Source: Zygnema cylindricum (Eukaryota > Streptophyta > Zygnematophyceae > Zygnematales > Zygnemataceae). From it: a stretch of DNA of 13,373 bases. Below are positions 7,219-13,373 of the stretch, piece by piece; position 1 is the first letter of the stretch, and every line of letters begins with the position of its first letter. The translations under genes and the position numbers were made by a program. Below the pieces are notes generated by a model. That model made no database searches and was not told where the DNA came from. It worked only from the letters and a program-made list of their open reading frames with translations. The stretch covers positions 2,501 through 15,873 of the forward strand of contig JBBHKE010002006.1 in assembly GCA_037447655.1 (NCBI GenBank), given 5' to 3'.

Positions 7219-9881
7219 CTGCAACATATATTAAAACGAAAAATATAACAATATGTAAATTTAAATGAAAAAGTCGAATTAACTTCAAATCAATTAACCT
7301 CTGTTGATTTCTAACCATAGAGTGGAAAGAGAGAAATCTCTAACCTCTTTTAGATTCTAATTTTTGGAAAGGCAGTGGAAAGAGAGAAAAATGTCATGAA
7401 TAAAAACTGTATAATTATTTATGTTTCTTGAAACATACGGAAAAATGTTTGAGACTTCACTCTCCTTAATATTTATGAAAACCAACAAACAATTACACTG
7501 ATAAAAACTGAAATGAATGAAAAGTTGACAGACTTAACCTACATTTGAATGAATAAATAAAATACTAACAATATTTATAATAGTTATCAATTCTGTCATG
7601 TTTGAAATGTTTTGCAGGTGGGAGAAAAGGCCAAATCTTTTCCCATGAACGTTTTGTGGAAAAACAATTTTGGAGGATTTTTCAGAAAAATAATATAAAT
7701 TCTGTAATATATGATTGCGAGTCAGACAGGGGGGAGGTAGAGAGAGAGAGAGAGCTTACAATATTTGCATTTTGAGTACGAGAATAAACACGAATTGTAA
7801 TATCTTTGAACTTTGTCGGCAATAATGTAGATATTTGTCTGGGTGATAATTTATATTTTTTGTATGGATCTTTTTTCTGCAAAAAGTTATGAACAGTAAA
7901 TGAGATGTTTATTTTAAGTGTAACATCCTCCTTTGGGGCCCTGAATATATTTCAAATATTGAGGAATTGATGTTACAAAATTGTGTATTGTTATAAAGCT
8001 AAATATGTATATATTCTCTTTATTCTCTTCAACTTCTTCTTTTCTATATTATGTTGAAAGAAAGAATGCAAATAACATAATATATACGAGAAGAAACTGA
8101 AGATTGAAATGAAGAGAATTGGATAATGTTGTACATATATCTATTTCTTTATAGTTCTCTACATGTTTACAACTTCGAAAATATAAAGCATAATGAAAAC
8201 AGCAAAAGCAAAGCCTAGAAAACCTAGGTATCTTAATTCCATACTTACATCAAAAAACCAACAACAAAATAAAACACGGAAAATCACAAAAAGATTCAAC
8301 AATTAAAATACTTACATCAAAAAAACGAACGCTGTCAGTAGGAGAAAAGATAAAAAAGAAGTTCCAATACCCACATGCCAACCAACCACCAAACAACCAT
8401 TAGAAGTAAAAAAAGGCAAAAAAATGTCTAAACTTGTGCGATAACCTTCATCTGAAACAACAAATAAATCAAAAAGGGGCTAGAAAAATATGACACTATA
8501 GAAAATGATCTGCAGAAGTACAAAAGTATCTTTTTGATTTGCAGTTTGTTTGGCTTTCAAAACCAAAAATGGAAGAACAAAAAAAAACTTTTCATTTCCA
8601 AATCAAAATTGAAACAAGAAAATTAACTTACTGGTCTACAGGATTTTCTGTTCCTTTTCCGTAATCAACAACCATGTTCTGGACAATAATGTCTTTCGAC
8701 TGCACCTGTACATATTTGTCTTGTTTCTATGCCCAAAAAAAATAAAAAAGAAGTAAGCGAAAAAAGAAAGGAGTGATGCCAAAATCTGAAGTGTCTACAA
8801 TGTTTATTAGTTATTTTAATTCTTTCTTGAAAAAAAAAAAAAAAAACATTTCACAGTACATACAACTACTTTTTCTTTAATTTACTTTAATTTTTAGATT
8901 TAGTTACTTCGATTTTGAGACCCTTTGCCCAACAAAAAAAAAAAAACGGGATTAAAAGCATTACACATAATTGTCCTATATTTTACACAAAAACATTATA
9001 AACCAAAATATATCACCATTATTGGAATGGGTTGTTTTTTGCAAAAAATCATTGCCAATCCACTTTAACTCCCTCTCCCTAATACCTCTCTTCCTCGCCT
9101 GACCTCCTGTTGTTCCCTCTCCCTTTCTCCCCCTCTTACAAATTTCCCCACTAATTCGTGTCCGTAAACATAATAATTCGTCTTCTAAACCACAATGGTA
9201 GTTGTACGCGGTGCTAATTTCCATGCTAATTTCTATCCGCTTGTCCAAAGTAGTTTTATTGCATTTTTTCTTTTTTGTCACATTCTTTTTTCTTTTTTTT
9301 TCTTATTCTTTTATGAATAAGGATAACCCAGTTCCAGAAACTAACTGAATTATACACAACTACAAAAAGGAAAAAAAGGGATAAGACACAAAAACAAAAA
9401 CCAAAAAACAAAAATAAAAACAAAAAAAACTCACCGCAAAAGCCAAAATGTCTTCAGCTTGGACCTTCTTAAAGCCTTCAATTCTTTCGGCCGGAACTGG
9501 AAATTCATTTACTAGCTGGAAAAAAAAAGAAAAAAAAAGGGTTAAACACACTCCTCGCCCACTAAAAAAAAGAGGAAAGAAAAAAACGATAAGAAAAGAA
9601 AAAAACCGACATCATCATTTCAGCTTTGCAACACTTCTTTGGGTGGTTTATGAACAGAATACAAAGAAAAATCGAGAGTATTACCTCGATCAACAGTCAT
9701 ATGCTGTTATCAAACCAATTTAAGTGTCCAAGATTAAAAAAAAAGGATATTGAAGGCGTTTTTCTTTTAGTACCTTATAATGATTCCTCTTTTCGATATT
9801 TCTAATTATTTCTTGAGCCTCTCTCAATTTTGGATCACGCGAACGAGAAATCTCACGATAGATGCTATCGTCAAGCTGTCA

Positions 9882-9913
<32 letters not shown>

Positions 9914-12900
9914 AAAAAACGGAAAAAAAAGATAAAGGGATAAAATTGATGCTTGAACCCTAAACGATTCACGGAAACAACCAAAGAGCGCCAAAAACAT
10001 TCAAAAAAGAAAAAAAAAAAAAAAAAAAAAAAAAAAACGAAAAGGCAATAGACAGCGTTGCAATTGACTCATTCCAAAATACTTTTCAGAAAATCTTTTG
10101 CCACATCTGCAGTCGATTGCTATAAATATGGCTAAAATAAAAAAAGTCAGTGACTAACTAAACATATCTGCTTCTGTTCAACTGCTTTTAAGAACGGAAA
10201 AACATAACTTAGGTTTCTGCTGATTTTTCTTTTAAATATTAAACATAAAAAATTAAATCACAATTTCTAATGTTAAAAGTGAATACAGTAAAAAACTTAA
10301 GCATTAACTTTGCAATCTACTCTAAACATAGATTGTATTCTACAAAAAATTGCAACATCATTAGATATTCTTAAGGATAATTCCTCCTAACCTGAAAAAC
10401 TTCTTGCTAATTTACCTACTTACCTAACAAACTTCATGAATTTTAATTTTCCAAAGAATCAACATATCCTCAAAATGATACAACTTATATACTCAAATGC
10501 TCCTAATAATATGATCTGAAAAAAAAATTGTTCTTTGAACTTAATCCTTGTTTTTTAGCTTACAAACCTCCGGAATTTTGCCAAAAAACCAAACATATTT
10601 TCAAAATGACAAGACGCTATATACTTAAAAAATGCTCCTAATATTGTCGCCTGAAAAACTACTACCTTAATTCTTGTTCTTTACCTTACAAAACTCGCGA
10701 ACTTTGCCAGGAACCAACATATTCTCAAAATGATAGACACTGTTTGCGGCTTTTAAGGCGTCCACAATCATGTATTCATAAGCCTGAAAAAAGCAAAGGT
10801 TTAAAAAACATCAAAAGGAAAAAGTAGTTAATAGTTGTATCATCTTTTGAAAAAGGACAAAGTCAAAAACAGTAGTTAAAAAGGATAGTTGTATCACCTT
10901 CTGAAAAGGGCAAAGTCATTTTTAGATTTTTCTAGTTTACCGAATGACTAAATATTGAATGTTTCACTTTCGACTCTTAACAACAGGAACTCAACTTTTT
11001 ACATGCAAAATTTTCATGAAAATCAAAGCATAGAGATATGGCTTGAAAAAAGAAAAAAAAGAAAAAAGAGAAAAACCGTGAATTAAAATTTGAGATTTAA
11101 AATTTTAAAAGTCCGCTAAATTTTCCAAACAGAGGGAAAATAACATAGAAAACCCATGGATATAAAAGCCATGCATATAAAAACCATGTATAAAAAACAT
11201 GTACAAAAGGCATAGAAACTCAACAAAAGACATAAAAAGTCAAATCACCATTTAGTAATCTTTTGTAACAAACCTTTCTAATTTAAAAACATTAAAGATA
11301 ATTACCTTAACAGTTTTGTGTTGGTATACATATCTATGCATTTTTGCTCGAACATAAAAAAGATCGTACACAGATTCGGCTGCAGAAAAAGAAAATAGTC
11401 AATTATAAACTTCAATTTAAAAAAAAAAAAGGCAACAGGGAATTAAGCCATGAGCAAATTGGTATGGATAAGATTTGTTTTAAAACAACAAGACGAAAAC
11501 ACAGTTCCGAATTACAACAATGAGAAGTTCAGATAAATAAAAATCCCAAAAAATTTAAAGAACGCACTGCATCAGACAATCTTGAACAAATTATGAATAC
11601 ACTAAATGAAAAATTAAAAGAAAAAACACGTAAGATAACAAAACTAAATTACGGGAAAAGCACAAGCGTTATGAAGAAGTTTATACAGAAAGCACAGATT
11701 TCTTAAAAAAGATAATAAAGAAAGAACACAGATTTCTCAAAAAGCTAAAGAAAAAGTAGCACCAATGCCTCAAGGAGTTGATAGGAAAAACAGACAAGTT
11801 AGAGTTTAAGAGAGAGAGTAAAGAGTTAAAGAGAGAAAAGAGAAAGAAAGTTGAAGTTAAGGAAAAAGCTAAAGTAAAAGAGAAAAAAAGAATTAAATTG
11901 GGTAAAATTAAAGTACCTTGATTGTTATTGTAACAAATTTCTCCATCTATTACTCGCATTATCTGCATCAGTCTGTTCAAAAAAACCGGATCCATCAAAA
12001 TAGCTATAAGTGATCATAATAAATGATAAAATGATAAATGGAAATTCATATTCTAAAAACGATTATTCTTACGATTTAAAAACTGGCAAACTTGATTTGA
12101 AGAAAACAATTTGAAGTGGGGGAGAGGGGGAGAGGGGGAGAGGAGGAGGTGGAGAAAGGGGGAGGGGGGAAGAGGAAGAGGGGGGAGAAGGGGACTATCC
12201 ACAAAATAAATATCCAAAAATAAATCATGAATTGTCAGGCAATATCATGTAAAGTGTGTAATGTGATCAGGTTAAATACTTGGAGAAATTGACAGGAAAG
12301 GAAAGGAAAAAAGGATCGAAAAAATACAAACCTATTGTGATCGAATCCTGCCTTCATACCACAATAATAACTGTCTCGAGCCAAATAGTCAAACCTGAAG
12401 CAAAATAAAAAAATGAACAATAATAGTGATAATCGAGCAAGACCACAAGGAGAGAGGGAGAGAGGGGAGAGAGGGAGGATGTAAGAAAGGATAAAAAACT
12501 CCGGACCCCCAACGTTATGTCAAGAAGAGGAATCCCAAATTAGTAACACAAATTTGAGCGAGGGTTTTCTTGACCCAAAATCATACTTTACTGTTAATAA
12601 CACACTATTTAGTTAAGTAGCCCATATTGAACCACGTTGCAAAACAGGATTCAATGTAGTTAGAACTAAATCTGCATTAACGCTAATAATTCACCAACTC
12701 AAACAATACAGTTTAGTGTGGTCAATTTTGATGAAGAGTTAACGCCAAAAACTCATAGCTCTGATACATAATTTAGTGTGGACAATTTTGATAAAGTTAA
12801 TTCACTAACTCTAGTACATAGTTCAGTGTGATCAATTTTGGTAGTGTTATCACTTATAATTCACAAACTCAAAACATGGTTTAGTGTGGTCAATTTCAAT

Positions 12901-13317
12901 ACTGTTAAGTGTCAACACTTATAATTCACTAACTCTAAGAGTTTAGTAAGGTCAACTTTGATAAAGTGTTAACTAATAATCCACTTACTATACATAGTTT
13001 AGTGTAGTCAATTTCGATAGCGTGAATGCTAACAATTTCCTATTTCTAATACATGGTTTAGGGTGGTCAATTTTCATAGTGTAACGCTTATACTTCACTA
13101 ACTCTAATAACGATTTAAGGTGTATTTTTCATCAAATCTCCCCTGATAGATTTGTTTTCTTAGGACAAAAATGGTGAAAAAGAGGAGAACACGTGCACAT
13201 GGAGAAAGTCCCCCCCCCCCACCACCACCACCAAAAAAAACAAACGTACTTATCTACATCAATGTTGTTCCTCGAATTTGCAACAATATCCCAAAGAAAA
13301 CGCCTTTCGTATTTGAC
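7078..13317 (-). CDS. SAMHD1: SAMHD1-like HD-domain dNTP triphosphohydrolase (C-terminal half, runs off right edge)
   Basis: The family hydrolyses dNTPs to deoxynucleoside and triphosphate and controls dNTP pools. Eleven exons, all GT-AG and phase-consistent, were assembled: 13250-13317, 12332-12394, 11917-11972, 11306-11379, 10685-10783, 9774-9875, 9435-9515, 8632-8726, 8316-8331, 7760-7876, 7078-7218 (stop TAA at 7078-7080). They give 303 residues corresponding to roughly human residues 295 to the end. Key blocks are NIDVDKFDYLARDSYYCG (the HD-domain metal aspartate and nucleotide-contacting Tyr/Asp), YDLFYVRAKMHRYVYQHK (human R366, H370, Y374, Q375 and K377 equivalents), SRDPKLREAQEIIRNIEKRN, VVDYGKGTENPVDHVRFF and LSPRQISTLLPTKF. 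The SAM domain and the HD histidines should lie beyond base 13373. Introns are 117-855 nt apart from such variation, and several contain exon copies. Confidence 0.93.
7219..7759 (-). other. Last SAMHD1 intron
   Basis: 541 nt. A short GA run lies beside the donor (7738-7754). The word AGTGGAAAGAGAGAAA occurs twice (7321 and 7375), about 54 bp apart. No exon resembling the family segment is needed here, since the flanking exons join in phase. Confidence 0.6.
7760..7876 (-). CDS. SAMHD1: SAMHD1-like exon, RQISTLLP block
   Basis: 117 nt, phase 0 at both ends, reading KKDPYKKYKLSPRQISTLLP, then TKFKDITIRVYSRTQNANI. It matches the family block [20 protein letters not shown], then KFAEQLIRVYCKK. 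The first Lys corresponds to human K523 (allosteric nucleotide contact). Acceptor ttctgcag, donor ATT|gtaagc. Confidence 0.93.
7877..8315 (-). other. SAMHD1 intron with hairpin and decoy donor
   Basis: 439 nt. Contains a long imperfect inverted repeat (8014-8118) and, at about 8242-8266, a near copy of the microexon's donor half (gttttttgat|gtaagtat on the minus strand) lacking an acceptor. Confidence 0.65.
8014..8118. repeat. Imperfect inverted repeat / hairpin
   Basis: The left arm 8014-8055 (TTCTCTTTATTC...ATTATGTT) and right arm 8074-8118 (AACATAATATAT...GAAGAGAA) are largely complementary along about 42-45 nt, with an 18-nt loop. A further short complementary pair (TATGTATAT near 8005, ACATATAT near 8133) flanks them. 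It could be a small fold-back element or a structured intron RNA. Confidence 0.7.
8316..8331 (-). CDS. SAMHD1: SAMHD1-like 16-nt microexon
   Basis: One base (C) completes His and five codons read VRFFD, giving D-HVRFFD-K against the family DHVSFYCK. Acceptor actgacag, donor GAT|gtaagt. It is required: without it the frame between the 8632 and 7876 borders is broken and the conserved HV-F motif is lost. Confidence 0.85.
8332..8631 (-). other. SAMHD1 intron upstream of the microexon
   Basis: 300 nt of A-rich plus-strand sequence with no simple-sequence array and no further exon-like segment with family similarity. Confidence 0.6.
8632..8726 (-). CDS. SAMHD1: SAMHD1-like exon, VVDYG block
   Basis: 95 nt reading KQDKYVQVQSKDIIVQNMV, then VDYGKGTENPVD, plus CA of the next His codon. 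It matches the family block [21 protein letters not shown]. Acceptor gggcatag, donor CA|gtaagt. Confidence 0.93.
8727..9434 (-). other. SAMHD1 intron with a complex non-coding middle
   Basis: 708 nt. A-runs lie near 8830-8847 and 8933-8946. A less repetitive stretch at about 9015-9260 has an open minus-strand frame (8976-9281), but the exons on each side already join without a gap in the family alignment and in the same phase, so it is treated as intronic. A frame fragment YNYHCGLEDE resembles the SYYCGMKAG exon only faintly. Confidence 0.55.
9435..9515 (-). CDS. SAMHD1: SAMHD1-like exon
   Basis: 81 nt, phase 0 at both ends, reading LVNEFPVPAERIEGFKKVQA, then EDILAFA. It corresponds to the variable segment of the family between the RNLFKYVGE-type block and the [13 protein letters not shown] block. 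Acceptor tttccag, donor GCG|gtgagt. Confidence 0.88.
9516..9773 (-). other. SAMHD1 intron, A-rich
   Basis: 258 nt of mainly A-rich sequence on the plus strand. A 19-nt AG...GT segment near 9675-9695 looks like a cryptic exon but would break the frame. The open plus-strand frame across it is the antisense of the neighbouring exon plus intron. Confidence 0.55.
9774..9875 (-). CDS. SAMHD1: SAMHD1-like exon, DPKLREA helix
   Basis: 102 nt, phase 0 at both ends, reading LDDSIYREISRSRDPKLREA, then QEIIRNIEKRNHYK. It matches the family block [20 protein letters not shown], then REILKQIEYRNLFK. Arg and Lys of KRN-HYK correspond to human R451 and K455 at the allosteric interface. Acceptor ttttgacag, donor AAG|gtacta. 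Confidence 0.93.
9876..10563 (-). other. Rest of the SAMHD1 intron downstream of the exon array
   Basis: Next to the 9774-9875 exon are long A-runs (about 9880-9928 and 10009-10037). The remainder is AT-rich and merges into the oldest exon copies above about 10380. No additional exon with family similarity was found. Confidence 0.55.
10564..10650 (-). other. Possible alternative exon: open in-frame copy of the 10685-10783 exon
   Basis: 87 nt between tttttcag and gtaagc on the minus strand, phase 0 at both ends and free of stops. It reads ATILGAFFKYIASCHFENMF, then GFLAKFRRF, against the real ANSVYHFENMLVPGKVREF. It could be skipped, included in addition, or used in place of the main exon without breaking the frame. 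Four residues shorter than the main exon and with poorly conserved core positions, it may equally be a decaying duplicate. Confidence 0.5.
10685..10783 (-). CDS. SAMHD1: SAMHD1-like exon (founder of an exon array)
   Basis: 99 nt, phase 0 at both ends, reading AYEYMIVDALKAANSVYHFE, then NMLVPGKVREFCK. Equivalent to the family segment IIDTMITDAFLKADDY and the following loop. Acceptor gcttttttcag, donor AAG|gtaaag. Up to five degenerate copies of it lie in the flanking introns. Confidence 0.92.
10784..11305 (-). other. SAMHD1 intron with acceptor duplicates and a ~15-bp repeat
   Basis: Two ~50-bp tandem units (10822-10866 and 10871-10918) share AGTAGTTAA, ATAGTTGTATCA and GAAAA-GG-CAAAGTCA and resemble the acceptor of the 10783 exon. 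Around 11151-11213 a decayed ~15-bp repeat of CCATG-ATATAAAAA type is present. The rest is A-rich. Confidence 0.6.
11306..11379 (-). CDS. SAMHD1: SAMHD1-like exon, catalytic R-H-Y-Q block
   Basis: 74 nt reading (A)ESVYDLFYVRAKMHRY, then VYQHKTVK. It matches the family block YDMFHTRNSLHRRAYQHKV. Arg, His, Tyr and Gln equivalent to human R366, H370, Y374 and Q375 are all present. Acceptor tttttctgcag, donor AAG|gtaatt, phase 0. Confidence 0.93.
11380..11916 (-). other. SAMHD1 intron with short echoes of both flanking exons
   Basis: 537 nt, A/G-rich with GA-type runs around 11808-11860. CTGCATCAG (11567-11575) repeats the start of the 11917-11972 exon. Two tandem CACAGATTTCT-AAAAAG units (11691-11711 and about 11727-11745) resemble the acceptor and first codons of the 11306-11379 exon. 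No working exon is supported. Confidence 0.5.
11917..11972 (-). CDS. SAMHD1: SAMHD1-like exon, allosteric-side strand
   Basis: 56 nt reading (R)LMQIMRVIDGEICYNNNQ. Acceptor ttgaacag, donor G|gtactt. It aligns with the family segment [22 protein letters not shown] but is four residues shorter, and Asn replaces the Arg and Lys corresponding to human R352 and K354. Confidence 0.88.
11973..12331 (-). other. SAMHD1 intron with purine-rich tract
   Basis: 359 nt. A GGGGGAGA-type purine tract fills about 12115-12195. Near 12004-12106 there are short echoes of the adjacent exon (CTAT-AGTGATC and CAAACTTGATTTGAAG), too weak to call a copy. No other exon is supported. Confidence 0.6.
12332..12394 (-). 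CDS. SAMHD1: SAMHD1-like exon, DYLARD block
   Basis: 63 nt completing K and reading FDYLARDSYYCGMKAGFDHN, then R. Equivalent to the family block [21 protein letters not shown]. Tyr and Asp of DY-LARD match human Y315 and D319, which contact the substrate. Acceptor ttgcttcag, donor AG|gtttgt. Confidence 0.92.
12395..13249 (-). other. SAMHD1 intron containing a ~58-bp satellite
   Basis: 855 nt, the longest SAMHD1 intron in view. It holds a short GA tract (about 12450-12476), a satellite-like array (12640-13125), a C10 run followed by CCA trinucleotides (13211-13232) and the donor near 13249. Confidence 0.8.
12640..13125 (+). repeat. Tandem array of ~50-62 bp units in SAMHD1 intron
   Basis: Unit consensus is about TTTAGTGTGGTCAATTTTGA, then TAGTGTTAACGCTAATAATT, then CACTAACTCTAATACATAG. 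The GTCAATTTTGAT-type core recurs at about 12721, 12781, 12831, 12889, 12951, 13007 and 13066, with a weaker first unit near 12650. Unit lengths vary from 50 to 62 bp and units are clearly diverged. Confidence 0.85.
13250..13317 (-). CDS. SAMHD1: SAMHD1-like exon with metal-binding Asp
   Basis: 68 nt reading VKYERRFLWDIVANSRN, then NIDVDK. It matches the family block FLYEIVSNKRNGIDVDK, in which the second Asp (human D311) binds the catalytic metal. Acceptor tctaatag, donor AA|gtacgt. The upstream intron runs to the window edge. Confidence 0.92.
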
Positions 13318-13373
13318 CTATTAGAAAAAAAATAAGTGTGGGAGGAAAAATAAATGTCCATTTTTTTTAAGTA
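13318..13373 (-). other. SAMHD1 intron continuing beyond the window
   Basis: Polypyrimidine-rich on the minus strand with the acceptor tctaatag at its lower end. No part of the preceding exon is seen. Confidence 0.7.

Larger units (their letters stand above)
10391..10910 (-). repeat. Exon array: degenerate tandem copies around the SAMHD1 10685-10783 exon
   Basis: Exon-start look-alikes occur at 10900, 10846, 10783 (real), 10650, 10515 and about 10391, most preceded by a (T)CAG acceptor. The 10650 and 10515 copies are near full length; the latter is 92 nt, keeps HFEDML and a strong TAG|gtaagt donor, but is frame-shifted. The 10391 copy retains only parts. The 10900 and 10846 copies keep only the acceptor region and first bases. 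Downstream spacing is about 124-135 nt and upstream spacing 54-63 nt. Confidence 0.78.

Noticed and set aside
8976-9281. Minus-strand 101-codon frame as an extra SAMHD1 exon
   Set aside because: Flanking exons already join in phase and the family alignment has no gap here. Similarity of YNYHCGLEDE to the SYYCGMKAG exon is too short to count.
9675-9695. 19-nt cryptic exon between AG and GT in a SAMHD1 intron
   Set aside because: It would break the frame and matches no family segment.

Overview
This window looks like an intron-dense, AT-rich protist nuclear genome. Coding islands are short (16 to about 210 nt), bounded by GT/AG sites, and embedded in poly-A/T, (GA)n/(CT)n and ATT-type low-complexity DNA. 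Nothing resembles a bacterial operon. Stops in use are TAA and TAG, so the standard code fits. The mix of many small introns, simple repeats and local duplications would suit a foraminiferan/rhizarian such as Reticulomyxa, but that is a guess from style; no marker here proves it. Most long open frames are low-complexity artefacts. The genes only appear when exons are assembled across introns.

Three protein genes can be recognised. (1) Minus strand, left edge to 1322: the first exons of cytoplasmic tryptophanyl-tRNA synthetase (WARS/TrpRS), including the HIGH-type motif; the rest lies beyond base 1. (2) Plus strand, 4068 to 6306: a PMP3/UPF0057-family small membrane proteolipid with a long proline-rich tail; one internal exon could not be placed. 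(3) Minus strand, right edge to 7078: the C-terminal half (303 residues, 11 exons including a 16-nt microexon) of a SAMHD1-like dNTP triphosphohydrolase. WARS and PMP3 are divergent and share a 2.7-kb upstream region rich in ACGT-core motifs, a ~24-bp ACGT-core array and TTAGGG-like words. PMP3 and SAMHD1 are convergent. The three genes have no obvious shared pathway.

The most striking structure is inside the introns. Degenerate tandem copies of neighbouring exons, often with their splice sites, lie next to the real exons. WARS exon 2 has two partial copies in intron 1. WARS exon 3 has at least four partial copies, separated by (GA)n tracts with a ~110-118 bp period. The SAMHD1 exon at 10685-10783 is flanked by up to five copies, one of which (10564-10650) is an open, phase-preserving potential alternative exon with AG and GT borders. 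The SAMHD1 microexon has a nearby decoy of its donor half. This suggests active local exon duplication, as a source of alternative exons, intron gain or decoy splicing. All alignments were made by eye against remembered family sequences.
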